Counted from the first letter of the stretch, positions 35,020 through 47,334 are shown. The stretch is DNA of 64,000 bases from Typhlomys cinereus (GCA_023101885.1 JALPQD010000390.1:1041257-1105256); one strand, 5' to 3'. Numbers and translations: made by a program. The notes: generated by a model not told the origin, from the letters alone.

Positions 35020-35562
35020 AAGAATACTGTTAATGGAACTTCAGAGACTCTATATCAATCACATAGAACTAGGCCAGCCTAATCTCTCCCCATCCTGGAG
35101 CTCAGGGACATTTGCGGAAGAGGGGGCGGTAAGATTGTAAGAGCAAAAGGATGGGAGGAGCAACGATTTGCAAGATTCTCAACAATAGTTGGGGCCAAAG
35201 CAATCATAATGGGACTTTGCATGCCCTGCGCAATGTCCAGTGCACTGTTGCCCTCATAAAGTCTAGCATCTGTTAAGGGCACCGAGACCCCTGGAGGCAA
35301 GGGATTGACAGCCATAGTAGTGATCTTATGCTTAAGGGGAACAAGAGAAAGGGCTTATGGAAATGCCACTGGGTCCTTATATGTCATCGGAGAGGAGGAC
35401 CCAGTGGAGAGTTAGGCGTACACAATAAAGGACTCTCTGGGAATTGGGGGGGAGGCACTGGGGGAAGGGGGAGGGGGAGGAGGGGGGAGGGAGGGAACTG
35501 GTAAAAAAAATTTTTAAATGTATAATTAAATTTTTAATAAAAAAAAAAGAATACTGTTAATG
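35020..35562 (+). repeat. 5'-truncated LINE-1 3' UTR with 16-bp target-site duplication
   Basis: 'aagaatactgttaatg' occurs at 35020-35035 and 35547-35562. Between them: L1 3' UTR in sense ('gctcagggacatttgcggaa', 'ggcaagggattgacagccat', 'ggacccagtggagagttagg', G-rich tract) ending in an AT-rich zone and A10. No ORF2 remains, so truncation fell within the 3' UTR. Confidence 0.93.
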
Positions 35563-35718
35563 ATGGGCTGGAGAGATGGCTCAGGAGCTAAAACTCTTGT
35601 CTCCCTATCAAAAGAACCTGAATTCAGATACCAGGTCCCATGTAAAAATTCCAGGCAGAAAATGCAGAGGCCTGAACTTCTGTTCCTGGTGGGCAAAGGT
35701 GGGAAAAACCCAGATCAA

Positions 35719-35754
<36 letters not shown>

Positions 35755-35880
35755 AGGTTGATGCAATCTAAGATGATTCCCAAAGTTGTCATTGATCCTT
35801 CACAGGGATACACAGTGCCCTCTGACACACACATACACACACACACACAAGAAAAAAAATAAAAAATAAAAAACTAAAAA
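35563..35880 (+). repeat. B2-superfamily SINE, A-rich subfamily, with A32 expansion
   Basis: 'gggctggagagatggctcag' head directly behind the L1 target duplication, family body, 'gatcaaagc' then about 32 A's (35720-35751) where sister copies have 4-6, 'gggatacacagtgccctctg', (CA)n and an A-rich end. Confidence 0.88.
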
Positions 35881-36261
35881 AATAACATTGTCTAATGAAA
35901 TATACTAAATGATATTTCAAAATTCATTGAATAAGTTATACATGTATATCTATGTGTTAATTTAGTTTACATAAAATGCTAAAAAATTTAAACCAAGATT
36001 AAGAGAGTCATATGTGACTATTAAATAACATTTTGTAATCTAAGAAAAGCAATTCCACAGAATCAGAAAGGTGGATCCAAAGGGATTAACAGACCATCAG
36101 TGGGACTAACAGACCGTCATTCTAAGCTGAAACTGCCAGTGCCATGTTCTGTGAAAGACAAAATTTCAAAATAAATAAACAAAAATAAATAAATAGTACA
36201 TGGAGAGCCACAGAGGAACACAGTTGATGTGATTTCTGGTTTCTACATAAATATGCATAAG

Positions 36262-36289
36262 TAAACCTGCATGCATGCACACACGCACA

Positions 36290-36334
<45 letters not shown>
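36262..36334. repeat. (CA)n microsatellite
   Basis: CATG/CACG-rich start, then about 20 uninterrupted CA units. Confidence 0.95.
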
Positions 36335-36335
<1 letters not shown>

Positions 36336-36336
<1 letters not shown>

Positions 36337-36625
36337 TATTTTTTATTTTCTTTTAGTTTTATAAGCATATTGAGTACTTATCCCTGCTTATCTCTCTTCC
36401 TCTCAATCCCTCCCTCCTTTTCCTTCATCAATCTATTCCACTCCCTCCCACCTTCCTGCCTGTGAACTTCTATGAACCCCAAGGTTCCCTCTTACTTGTC
36501 AACTTTTTGGGGGGTTCAGACCTCCATGGCATACCAAGTTGTCTCTCCTCAGGTCACCCCACTGACAAGGGCATTTCCCTTCACTCATCCAGCTCTCACA
36601 CACAGACATACATTAAATGAAGACA
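36336..36625 (-). repeat. Old (Lx-like) L1 3' UTR, antisense
   Basis: 'ccatggcataccaagttgtc' and 'gggcatttcccttcactcat' are the antisense counterparts of 60870-60960 and 62770-62850; T- and C-rich left end. Confidence 0.55.
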
Positions 36626-37128
36626 GATCTCAAATGTTTGTGGAGAATATTTGAGAATGTTATTTTTGTTTTATTCCCAATTAGCAGAGCATTTGAATCA
36701 GCCTAAAATATCACCTAAATTCTCTTTGTAGCAATTACCCCTTTAACTTGTTCTAAGACATAATTGTATGATTTTTACAGCATAGTGTCATCTCTTTGTT
36801 GTATAACTTCATGTGAAATCTACCATGGTTTTTGTCAATTGCTGCTGATGTTTATTGTTCTTAATGATGGTGACGATATTCCATTTCAGACTGTTTGTGC
36901 ATGAATTCTATTTTATTGACTATATCTGAGTAATAACACTATTTTACTAGTATACTATGCTTTAGGTTTTTTGATGAAGGACATGAAAATATTTCCACTT
37001 TGTACTATTTTCATGAAGTATTTATAACATGAGTAGACATGCATGTATTATAGTGGAAATATTTCCTGTGCATTCATGAGAAACAAATCCTAAATGTGCT
37101 CATATGTTTTGGAATGTCTACTTATTCA
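36626..37128. other. Intergenic, nothing recognised
   Basis: No gene or named repeat. Confidence 0.4.
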
Positions 37129-37130
37129 AT

Positions 37131-37436
37131 TGATGTGCCTTTTTTAAAGATTTATTTATTTATCTATTTATTGTGTGTATATCTCTGTGTCTATCAGAGG
37201 GCATTGTTTGCCTGTAGAGGTCAAAAGGTGACTTTGGGAATCACCCTAGATTGTTCTGCCTCCTCTTTGATTTGCTCTGGAGCTTCCCAGGGTCTGGCTT
37301 CCAGGATCAGAAATACAGGCTGTTTCTATTTCCTGCTAGCATTTTTTATGTGGGACCTGGTATCCTAACTCAGGACTTTCTGCTTTCAAGGCAAAGGTGT
37401 AACCCCTGAGCCACCTCTCTGGCCCATGATGTGCTT
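37131..37436 (-). repeat. B2-superfamily SINE, older copy
   Basis: Antisense: 'agatttatttatttatctat', 'gagggcattgtttgcctgta', 'tatcctaactcaggactttc' (box B region) and 'cctgagccacctctctggcc' head. Flanked by 'tgatgtgcctttttt' (37131) and 'tgatgtgcttttt' (37427), a likely target duplication. Confidence 0.85.
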
Positions 37437-37549
37437 TTTGAGATGCAACACTTGGGTGCTGTGGATTTATTGATATTTATGCATCTTTTGATTGAATGGA
37501 TTTTTTCTCTATTGTGCTAAACAAAGCACCAGAGAGTACTATAGCAATC

Positions 37550-38400
37550 ATAACTCTCATCAATCTACAAAGTCTGCAGTTGCAATAACAGTCATCAAAG
37601 CAAGAGTTGACCATCTGTGTAATAGTAGCATGAATATCAAGGAGACAACCAATAGCTCTATGGTGAGATTTAAGGCCTCCTTCTCAGAAAGGACCACATT
37701 CCTTTAAACTAGAATAAAAATTTATGGAAGGTGAAGATATAGGAGCCATAGGAAAAAGCAAACTATGAAAGTTTGGCTATGAGGACACACACCAAACTGC
37801 CTTTTAAGCACCTGTTATAAATACCATATATTGTAGAAGCACTGAACACTCAACCTCAAAGCCTATTTCTTCAATAGAAGGTGTTTACTACAGAAAATCA
37901 CATTGGTCAAATTGCAGAAAATAAGTGACTCTGAACTGCTTGGTCCTAAGTCAAATTCATTCCCAGCCCAAGGGTCAGGGACATCTCAAAAGAGAGGCTA
38001 GTAAGACTGTAAGAGCTTAAAATGTGATAATAGTCAGTGAGGCCCTCAGTATCTCCTAGACATGACAAGAACTGCGTGGGAACTGTCCTATCAATAGCTC
38101 GTGAGATAAAGGGAAAGATCTCAAGCAGCCCCACACTCCCCTGAAGAACTCATGAGAACTAATATCTACAGGGAGTAAAAGGAAGATGCTATCCTTAATG
38201 GTATGAACACTAATCTGTGACACTTGCTGGAATATCAATCACGTAGGCATATGACATCAAAAGCAAACTAAATGAAGCACAGTGGGCCAAACAAGTGGAA
38301 AGACTTGAAAATATGAGATAATTTGACAGAAGACACATGAAAGGTTGTCAAGAAAAAATGGAGGAAATGGGAATCAGGATAAACGAAAAAAAGTAAGTAG
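37550..38400 (+). repeat. Old (Lx-like) L1 3' UTR, sense
   Basis: 'ggagacaaccaatagctcta', 'tcagggacatctcaaaagag', 'aggctagtaagactgtaaga' and 'ctcatgagaactaatatcta' are diverged L1 3' UTR words. Possibly more than one fragment. Confidence 0.45.
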
Positions 38401-38587
38401 AGTAAGAACTATTCAGAACTTCTGGTTTCTTTCCAATTGAAAGAAAACTTCTTCCCACAATCCTAATTTATCATTGAAGTGGAACTTCATTCCAATTTTG
38501 CATCTTTCATTGAATTGAACCTGTATGTTTTGTAAAAAAATATTTTAATATTGTGTTACAATTACATTTAGTGTCCTTGTTTAGCCA

Positions 38588-39051
38588 CACATTCTTTTTT
38601 TTCATTTCATAAACAGGTTTATTTTTATTATTTTAATACATTTTTTATTATTTTCACTCATACAAACTTAATAGGTAGACCAGTTCCTTCCCTCCCTCCT
38701 CCTCCCCCCGAGCCCCCTGCTCCCCCTCCTCTCCCTCCCCATCCCCCAGTGCCTCCCCCCCAATTCCCAGAGAGTCCTTTATTGTGTATGCCTAACTCTC
38801 CTCTGGGTCCTTCTCTCTGATGAGGTGCAAGGACCCAGTGGCATTTCCCAGAACCCTTTCCCGTGTTCCCCTTAAGCATAGGAACACTACTGTGGCTGTC
38901 AATCCTTTGCCTCCAAGGATCTTGGTGCCTTTAGCAGATGCTAGACTTTGTGAGGTCAATAGTGTGTTGGACATTGCACAGGACATGCAAAGTCCTATTA
39001 TGATTGCTTTGACTCTAACTAGTGTGGAGAATCTTGCAAATCACATTCTTT
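38588..39051 (-). repeat. 5'-truncated LINE-1 3' UTR, antisense, ~10-bp target duplication
   Basis: 'cacattcttt' flanks it (38588-38597, 39042-39051). Inside, antisense L1 3' end: 'cactcatacaaacttaatag', C-rich tract, 'agagtcctttattgtgtatg', 'tgcctccaaggatcttggtg', 'gacatgcaaagtcctattat'. Very similar to 44120-44510 and 61990-62400. Confidence 0.88.
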
Positions 39052-39431
39052 ATGGTTCATATAATTTAATACCCAATGAAAATTGAGAGTTGAAAACTAT
39101 ATATTATCAATTCTGAATTTTGCATTGCCTCTTTAATTAGGCAAGAGTTACTTTTTCCCTTTGAAGTCTTACTTCAACCAAATTACAGCATTATTTTCCA
39201 TGTTTTAATTATTTTAGCTTTCAGTAGAAACTTGAATATTACCTAAGACTTTATTTTGTTACTTTAATATGTTTTATTCTTAAGGCAGAAAAACATCATA
39301 GTCTGACACAGAGGAAGGGTCATAAAAACTAGAAAATATCAAACTTGTCAAAAAATTTCTCCTCCTTGATGACTGACATTGTCTAATGGTCTGATGTGGT
39401 ATAAAACAGTGAACATCTGACTGTTAAGGTA
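39052..39431. other. 3' flank of the OR8K-like gene
   Basis: AT-rich, no feature asserted. Confidence 0.4.
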
Positions 39432-40382
39432 TTAAGTAGGGATTTTGAATCCATGAGTTAAAGCTTTTTTAAGAGCTTCTTTTACCTCTTTATTCCTCAG
39501 GCTGTAGATCAAAGGATTGAGCATGGGAATGACTAGGGTATAAAACACAGAGGCCATTTTATCAATCTCAAATGCATGGCTGGATTTGGGCTGCAGGTAA
39601 ATGAAGAGCAGTGTACCATAGAACACAATCACCACGGTCAGATGGGAGCTACATGTGGAGAACGCTTTGTGTCGTCCCTCCTTGGAGGTCATTCTAAGAA
39701 TGGCCACTAGGATGAACATGTAGGACACAAGCACAATCAAGAGAGAGGAGAGCAGATTACAGCCTGAAAAAACCAGAATGATCAATTCTAATTCACGCGT
39801 GTCTGAACAGAGCAGAGATAGCAGTGGGACACTGTCACAGTAAAAGTAACTGATAACATTAGAGCCACAGAAGGACAATGTAAACAACTTAACTGTGAGA
39901 AGCAATGATACGAATATACTATAGAGATAGGGGACCAGGACCAGCCCCCAGCGCACAGTGCTTGACATGATGACCACATAGAGAAGAGGTTTGCAGATGG
40001 CTACGTAGCGATCATAGGCCATCGCAGACAATATGAACAGCTCAGTGATGATGAAAATCTCAAAAAATGTCAGCTGTGCAGCACACCCCACGTAGGAAAT
40101 GGTATTCCTATGCACGACAAAGTTTACCATCATCTTAGGGGCAATAACTGTGGAATAACCAAGATCAGTGATTGACAGATGTCTGAGGAAAAAATACATG
40201 GGAGTATGCAGCTTGGAGTCCAAATGAGTCAAGATAATCATGCCCAGATTGCCTATCACTGTGACCAAGTAGATAATTAAAAATATTCCAAAAAGTGGTA
40301 TCTGCAGTCCTGGGTTGTTGGTGAGTCCAAAGAGGAGAAATTCGATAACCTGGGTTGTTGATGTGTGATTCTGTTTCTCCAT
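39432..40382 (-). CDS. Or8k-like: Olfactory receptor, OR8K-like, intact
   Basis: Odorant-receptor GPCR, 316 residues from [15 protein letters not shown]; sequon N5-H-T. TM1 GN (44-45), [22 protein letters not shown] (59-80), [15 protein letters not shown] (121-135), [19 protein letters not shown] with loop cysteines, [32 protein letters not shown] (TM5 to TM6), [15 protein letters not shown] (TM7). Start chosen at ATG 40382; the frame extends three codons upstream but only with TTG. A pyrimidine-bearing acceptor ('accctttacacag', AG at 40402-40403) lies 19 nt upstream, as in the OR8J genes. It resembles the OR8K gene at 49180 across TM2 to TM7 ([21 protein letters not shown]) but is clearly diverged from it, so subfamily OR8K is likely, not certain. 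Unusual residues: ICKPLLY for ICNPLLY, and Glu in TM3 (FFEIFIITE). No stops or frameshifts. Confidence 0.95.
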   Translation of the reverse strand: MEKQNHTSTTQVIEFLLFGLTNNPGLQIPLFGIFLIIYLVTVIGNLGMIILTHLDSKLHTPMYFFLRHLSITDLGYSTVIAPKMMVNFVVHRNTISYVGCAAQLTFFEIFIITELFILSAMAYDRYVAICKPLLYVVIMSSTVRWGLVLVPYLYSIFVSLLLTVKLFTLSFCGSNVISYFYCDSVPLLSLLCSDTRELELIILVFSGCNLLSSLLIVLVSYMFILVAILRMTSKEGRHKAFSTCSSHLTVVIVFYGTLLFIYLQPKSSHAFEIDKMASVFYTLVIPMLNPLIYSLRNKEVKEALKKALTHGFKIPT

Positions 40383-40581
40383 GTAGTTCAATGGTGGTAA
40401 CCTGTGTAAAGGGTAAAATCCAAAAACTTGACTTTGAAGTGCTGTTTTCTGGGAGAGTTTACCAGCTTACTAAATGAGACAGACATAGTTCATCATGTAA
40501 AATGGATAGTTTTAAACCACAGATTGAAGCACTCAGTGGCATTGAAACTTAGGTGAAAAATGCTTTTAAAAGAAACAACAT

Positions 40582-40868
40582 AGAAACAGGGGCTAGAGAT
40601 ATGGCTAAGGATTAAATCCTTTGCATCTTGTGCAAAAGGACCTAAGTTATATGTCAGACTTTATGTAAAAATTCCTGACAGAAATGATCATGGCCTGCAT
40701 TTCCAGTTCTAGAAGACAGAGGTTGGGCATTCCCAGAGGAGACAGTAAATAGGTAGATCAACCCAGTATGATTATGGACATTAGGCTTCTGACTTCCCAG
40801 ACACACACTCATACTAAGTGCCCCCTGATATATTTATAATCATATCCACACATTAAAAAAAAACCTAA
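40582..40868 (+). repeat. B2-superfamily SINE, old copy
   Basis: 'ggggctagagatatggctaa' head, 'acctaagttatatgtcagac' degraded box B, 'gacagaggttgggcattccc' body, 'acacacactcatactaagtg' and an A-rich end. Confidence 0.75.
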
Positions 40869-40917
40869 AACAATGGATAAAATAGCATTAATTTTAAAAA
40901 TTAATTTATTTCTCTTT

Positions 40918-41035
40918 TGTTTCTATTTATTTTGAGGCAGGGTCTTGTTATGCAACACACCTGGCTTAGAACATCTGACTACCTTGCCTCTTCTTCCCCA
41001 GTGTTGGTAATATAGATTTTTGTCACCTTACTGAC
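40918..41035 (-). repeat. B1-like SINE, antisense
   Basis: 'ttttgaggcagggtcttgtt', 'acctggcttagaacatctga' and 'cccagtgttggtaatataga' follow antisense B1 order. Confidence 0.6.
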
Positions 41036-41051
41036 ACATTTTGCTTACTCA

Positions 41052-41205
41052 ATTATTTATTTTTTTAATGAGACAAGGTTTCATGTAACTTAGATTGGCA
41101 GCATATTCAAGATGTATCTGAATATGACTTTGAACTTCTGATTTATCTGTCATCCCATCCCAAATACTGGAGTTATAGGGAAACATTACCACGCCTAAGA
41201 ATGAA
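41052..41205 (-). repeat. B1-like SINE, antisense
   Basis: 'aatgagacaaggtttcatgt', 'gactttgaacttctgattta', 'aaatactggagttataggga' and 'ccacgcc' are a second antisense B1 directly beside the previous one. Confidence 0.65.
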
Positions 41206-43160
41206 CTGATTATTTTGATACAAGCATTAATAGAAATAACTGCTTCATTTTTACCTGAGTCAAAAGAGATAAATATTTTATTTTGGCTTTGCTAAAATCA
41301 CAGTTAATTTTAAAGCAGTCCATCACCATGCAGCTATAAATCCTATCTTCTTCCTGGTAGAATTATAATTAAGTTTTTGAAAGCAAGACAAAAGGGCACC
41401 TGCCTCTCGTGGCACTCCATATCTGTTTTCTCTCCTCTAATAAATTCTACCTTAACCCTCAAAATAACAGTCAAGACAAAAATCACTATTGGTGATCAAT
41501 CAAGCGCAAGAACCACATCTCCATTCATAAGAGTAAATATTTCAGTGTATCATAGTGTACCTGTGACTGCTTTTTGACATGACAGAATGAAAAGTATTAA
41601 GTAGCAGCAGAAAAGTCTCAAGTGATAACTGTTAATTTGAAATGCCACTGGAAACTACAGTATTTACAAATATGAAACACAATGTCAAAATTTTGACTCC
41701 CAAAGGAAGAAGTATTACCTGAGTAAAAAGGCAATATAAACTGTAGAAGTATATATATAAATATATATGTGTGTATGTATATGTATTGCTCTCATTACTA
41801 ATAAATGCAACATCACATGATACATTATCAATCATTTGTTCATATCTTTGATTTTGACTTGTGGATTTTTCATGACAAATCACTGCTTCTAATATTCTTA
41901 CAATAATATATCTTTTTTTCTACATAAGAATGACCTGAACAAATATGCCCAGTGCAGAATATATGGAAAGATGGCCAGAAAAAAGAACACTTTGGTGCCT
42001 GGCATTTTTTTCTAAGCAGTTTACAAATATGTACCCATCTGATCCTCATGCCTCTCTAGAATGCAATTCCTTATATATTCTCTGAGAAGGAAAGAAAGCT
42101 GAGGCTCTGAGATTTGGGTAGCTTTAAAATGAAAACTCCATCAAGCAAAAAGGGCAGAATCAAGATTCCAGGGAAAATTCCTTGTGACTTGTGAAAATAG
42201 TCTAATAAACATTATATCATATCTCTTCTCTATGACGGACATCCTGAGTAGAATGGGATGGGGCTGACTGAAAATCAATTAATTAACAATAGACAAAGGT
42301 CTTTGTTAAATATATGTCTATGGCAGTATGCTTGAAAACTAAGGTAGTGTAGATACTGAACAATTTTCTTCTGGAAACAGAAAAACTGTCCTGTCCTAAT
42401 TGTTAATTCTGTTGATGGTAGAATACATGAAAAGAAGGACTTTTCTACATCACGACAATAACTTATTTGGGTCACATTTTCTTTATAGTTTTTGTAGAGT
42501 AATGTTTCTGCTTACCTTAATGGAATATCTGGTTTGGGAGATTGCTGCTTTGATCTTAACAGATTGTAGCTGACTAGATTTAAGTTCTTCCTATTCCCTA
42601 GATACTTATTGTACTGAAGTTCAAATGTGATGATTGTATAAACAAATTTTGCAGGATTACCTTAGGGAGAGTGATTTGCATGTGATTCAATTATTCTCTG
42701 ATTACCTCATTAGGGAAATTTCTTTTTAAAAAGTATTTCCTGAAAATTTATGAAATATACAAATCATTCTGGATCATTAAATACTGGGAAATGCAAATAT
42801 ATTTTTGCAAGTATCTTCAATACATAATATTACAGAATTACTTAGTTCAGTGTCACTATAAGATCAGAAGAGATTGCACCTTATGTGCAATAAATCTTTG
42901 ATCAATAAATGTAGAAACCTAACTACAGATTGATAAGAGACCGTAATATATCACTACTAAATCATCTCTTTCCATGTTTAATTCTTTATTAAATATTTCA
43001 TTTTATCATTTATACACATAAATTTCATTTAAAAATATTTTATGCTTATTTACTCTATGTATAGTATATGTGTGTGTGTACTTCTGGTGTGTGTATACTC
43101 AAGACTAATATACTTAACCTAAATGTATTTTTCCTCAATTTAAATGACACTGTAATTTTC
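41206..43160. other. Intergenic, no gene
   Basis: Includes an AT/TGTA microsatellite near 41749-41785. No coding signal. Confidence 0.45.
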
Positions 43161-43169
43161 AATCTTGCA

Positions 43170-44099
43170 CTGTATTTTTCAAGATTATTTATTTATTTAC
43201 TTATTTTTCTCCCACATTTTTTTCTAATCATACAAGCTCAATAAGTACCCCTGTCCTGTCCTATCCCTCCCCCCTGAACCCCAATCATCCCCCATTGTAC
43301 TCTCCCCCTTTCTTTCACACACTCCCTCTCTTCCCTCTCTCTGTGCCTCCTCCTTCCACCTCCCATCCTGTGGAATATCCTTTTATGTGAATGCCAAACC
43401 TTCTTCTGAGTCCTCCACCCTAGTGAGGGTTCTGGACTCAGTAGCGCTGCCCAGAGCCCCTTCTTGGGCTCCCCATTAGTATGGGAACTCTATTATGACT
43501 GGAACGTTTTTCCCTGTGATCCATGCTAGACTTTGGGGGCGTCCTTGACATGTCACTCATTGTCCATGTCAGCAAAATCCAATCCTGATTGCTGCAGCCT
43601 TAGCTTTTGTGGAATATCTTGCATATTGTTGGTCCTCCCCATCTTTAGGCTCTTAGAATCTTGCTGCCCTCTTTTGAGCAAGGTTCCCTGAGCTTTAGGA
43701 TGGGGAGAGATTTGGCTGGTCTGGTTCCAGGTGAATAATGTAGGGTCTTTGGTGTTCTTATGGCTTCTTCTTGTTTTCACTTTTGCTTTTCCTGCACTGC
43801 CCTTGGTACATCCCGATTAGAAGATTACCTCCTAACCAAAGATAAAAAACTGTTTAAATAAAGTCTTAATGTAAGAGGAAACTCAAAGATAGATGGAAGA
43901 TGGTGTAGGACGCAGCAGTTGGGGGGAGCGGGGGTCAGCGTCTCATTTGCCTCATGATTACCATCTGCCAGTCCCTTTATCCTCTCTAATTGGTGAGATT
44001 AAACATGTTCAGTCCCAAGTGACCAAGAAGGGAAGTGAGAAAGCTGCACCAGAAGTCTCCACACTTACATGCAATACTTGACTGTGGCCTATTTTCTTT
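43170..44099 (-). repeat. Older LINE-1 3' UTR (left part, split by a younger L1)
   Basis: T-rich left end, 'catacaagctcaataagtac', C/T tract, 'cctccaccctagtgagggtt', 'ggactcagtagcgctgccca', 'gcttttgtggaatatcttgc', 'ctttaggatggggagagatt' and 'accaaagataaaaaactgtt' follow the same order as the younger L1 at 44100-45000, at clearly lower identity. It continues at 46451 after the younger insertion. Confidence 0.8.
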
Positions 44100-46467
44100 T
44101 TTTTTTTTTTATTTCAGCTCATATAAACTTATTAGGTACACCAGTGCCCTCCCTCCCTCCTCCTCCCCCCGTACCCCCTGCTCCCCCTCCCCACCCGTCT
44201 CCCTCCCCATCCCCCAGTGCCTCCCGCCCCAATTCCCAGAGAGTCCTTTCTTGTGCATGTCTGATTTTCCTCTGGGCCCTCCTCTCCGATGACGTACAAA
44301 GACCCAATGGCCTTTCCCTGAACCCTTTCCCGTGTTCCCCCTTAGGTATAGAAACACTGCTGTGGCTGCCAATCCTTTGCCTCCAAGGATCTTGGTGCCT
44401 TTAGCAGATGCTAGACTTTGTGAGGTCAACAGTGTGTTGGACAATGCGCAGGGCATGCAAAGTCCCATTATGATTGCTTCAGCCCTAACTAGTATGGAAT
44501 ATCTTACATATCATTGCTCCTCCCATCCTTTTGCTCTTACACTCTTACCGCCCCCTCTTCCGCAAATTTCCCTGAGCTGCAAGATGGGGAGAGACTAAGC
44601 TGGCCTAGTTCTAGGTGGTTGATACAGAGTCTCTGAAGTTCTGGATTGTGGTTTGTTGATTTTCTTTTGCAGTTTTGCTGCTCCTGCAATGCCCTTCACT
44701 CCATCCTGGTGGGCATTGTATGTTACCCCCTGGCCAGAGACAAAAAGCTGTTAGAGTCTTGTGATAAAAGCACATTCAAAGGTAGATGTAATAAAAGTGG
44801 GAAACCACAGTAAGGGAGGGGTCTATCACCCATTTGCAAAATGGTTACTTTTTATCTGCCAGACTATATGCCCTCCTCTTCTGGTGAGATCACACCCCCT
44901 CAGTAGTAAATGATCAGGAACAAAAGTCTGTGAACTTAATCAGATGTCTCATTACTTATTTGGGTCTTTGGTGGAGGCCTATTTTCCCTGCTGTAACATG
45001 GTCCCTTCTCTCCTTGTTTCTGGTGTGGCCCTCCAACCCCATCCTTCCTGTTCATAATCCTTGGAATTACTGTCTCTAGGTGGGCTGGGTGGGTTTGGTA
45101 CTAGGAGCCACCTATTAGGGAGTACATATGGCGCTTACTTTTCTGGGTCTGGGATACTTCACTTAATATAATTGTTTCTAATGACATCCATTTTCCGGCA
45201 AATTCCAGTAATTCATCATTTTTGATGGCTGAGTAGTACTCCATTGTATAGATGTACCACCTTTTCCTTATCCACTCATCAATGGTTGGACATTTGGGCT
45301 GATTCCATGACTTTGCTATTGTAAACAGTGCTGCTATGAACATGGTCGTGCTTGTGCTATAGAGGTGAACCTCTGCTGTATGGGGGGTTATTCCCAAAAG
45401 TGGAATAGCAGGGTCATATGGCATTTCAATCTTTAATTTCTTTAAGAATCTCCAGACGGCTCGCCAGAGTGGCTGTATGAGCGTGCATTCCCATCAGCAA
45501 TGTAGGACAGTTCCCCTCTCTCCACATCCTCTCCAACATTTGTTGTTGTTTGTATTGTGGATTTTTGCCATCCTGACTGGGGTGAGATGATATCTCAGGG
45601 AAGTTTTGATTTGCATTTCCCTGATGGCTAAGGAAGTGGAGCATTTTTTAAGATATTTGTTAGACATTTTAATTTCTTCCCTGGTAAAGTTTCTTTTAAT
45701 TTCCAGGGCCCATTTTTTAATTGGGCCATTGGGTTCCTTGGTGTTTAGTTTTCTAAGTTCTTTGTGCACTCTGGACAACAGAGTTCTATCAGATGTGTGG
45801 TTAGTGAAGATTTTCTCCCATTCTGTGGGTTGCCTTTGAGCTCGCGTTATAACCTCTTTATCTGAACAGAAGCTCTTTAATTTCACAAGATCCCAACTGT
45901 TGAGAGTTGGTAGCAGTGACTGTGCCATTGGATGTCTGTTTAGGAACTGTTGGCCTAGCCCAATCAGCTCGAGGGAGTTCCCTATCCTTTCAACTATGGT
46001 TTTTATAGTCTCTGGCCTGATATCAAGGTCCTTGATCCATTTGGAATTAAGTCTTGTACATGGTGACAAGTATGGGTCCAGCTTTAATCTTCTACATGTG
46101 GAGATCCAGTTTTGCCAGCACCATTTGTTGAAGATGCTGTTCTTTTTCCATTGGATTCTTTGGGCCCCTTTGTCAAAGACCAAATGGCTGTAACTTTGTG
46201 GGCTTATATCTGGGTCTTCAATCCTTATCCATTGATCTGTGTGTCTATTTTGGAGCCAGTACCAGGCTGTCTTTATAACTATGGATTTGTAGTATAGACT
46301 AAGGTTTGGTATGGCAATACCTCCAGCTGTGTTTTTGTTACTCAGGATTGACTTTGCTATCCTGGGTCTTTTGTGCCTCCATATGAACTTTGAGATTGTT
46401 TGGTCAAAGAATTGCTTTGGGATTTTGATTGGTATAGCATTGAATCTGTATGTGGCCTATTTTCTTT
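44083..46467 (-). repeat. 5'-truncated LINE-1 nested in an older L1, 17-bp target duplication
   Basis: 'tgtggcctattttcttt' occurs at 44083-44099 and 46451-46467 and frames a 2.35-kb L1 on the minus strand: poly-A (T-run on plus) at about 44100, 3' UTR 44110-45100, then the ORF2 C-terminus. ORF2 shows [59 protein letters not shown] (45494-46183) and, in another frame, WNQPKCPTIDEWIRKRWYIY, YYSAIKNDELLEF, GKWMSLETIILSEV (45101-45424). The frame breaks at about 45430-45490, so no enzyme is made. 5' truncation point at 46450. This copy is a retrotransposon relic, not a host gene. Confidence 0.95.
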
Positions 46468-46600
46468 ACTGAAACGTGATTCCCTATCGTCTTTCTTTTG
46501 AGGTCCTCATTCCCCTTCCCTCCTGTAATCCTTTGTGAATACATTGGGTATTACAGAGACTTACCTTTGAATATGTCATTAGGTGGGTTATAATGACATA
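46468..46600 (-). repeat. Older LINE-1 3' UTR (right part)
   Basis: 'gaggtcctcattccccttcc' and 'gtaatcctttgtgaatacat' parallel 45020-45075 of the younger L1 and continue the element interrupted at 44099. Confidence 0.65.
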
Positions 46601-46724
46601 TTCCTTTTGTTTTTGTTAATATTTCACATGTTGCCACAAAGCTAATGCTTTCACTAACTGATTCAGGATTTTTAATTTGTTTGTGATACTTGTCTATCAT
46701 CACTACACTATAAAGAGGAATTTT

Positions 46725-47044
46725 AAGAATCAAGTTGAGTTTCTTTTTTTATTATTTGTTCAATTGTGCGTGTATGCATGTGTGCGCGTGTGTGTATGTA
46801 TGTATGTATGTGTGTGTAGAACCACGGACGAATTTGGGAACCACCATGGACGCCTCCACCTCCTCCTTGTTTACTCTGCCCCAGGATTCACAGGCTCTGC
46901 TCTACCAGGGCCGGAAACGCATGCCGCCCCCGCGTCTGCCCGGCGTCTATACGTGGGGTCTAGGATCGGAACTCAGGACCTTCTGCCTGCAAGGCAGAGG
47001 CTTAACCCCTAAGCCACCTCTCCAGCCCCAAGAATCAAGTTGAG
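46725..47044 (-). repeat. B2-superfamily SINE, GC-rich subfamily, 15-bp target duplication
   Basis: 'aagaatcaagttgag' at 46725-46739 and 47030-47044. Minus-strand head 'ggggctggagaggtggctta', box B 'ggtcctgagttcc', GC-rich body and TG-rich zone (46766-46818). Confidence 0.93.
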
Positions 47045-47334
47045 CTTCTTATGACTATTTATTGTATGCTGAATATTATGTAGTTCATGAGAAATGCCAC
47101 ATGAGAAGTACTAAAATAATATGAAATTTTACATGAAAATAATATTCTATTTGGATATTCCTTCCAAACTTTCGATGTGATTCAAAGGAGTTTAGTATTA
47201 TGAGATCTTTACTGATTGCTAGATATCAGCAAAATTCGATAGAATTTTGAAATTGTACTTTCTTCTTGATATATGGGTTTTATGAGAATAATTAAGTTTA
47301 GGATTCTACATTATTCTTTAAAAATCTCATGTGG

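Noticed and set aside
40383..40391. Longer N-terminus for the OR8K-like gene starting at 40391
   Set aside because: That codon is TTG; the first ATG in frame is at 40382 and fits the OR family length.
44109..44468. 119-residue open frame and overlapping Pro/Ser-rich frames on the other strand
   Set aside because: L1 3' UTR; the same frames recur at 38658, 35079 and 61909, as expected of repeat copies.
45494..46183. 229-residue open frame that could be taken for a gene
   Set aside because: It is the L1 ORF2 C-terminal region, 5'-truncated and frameshifted, bounded by target duplications.
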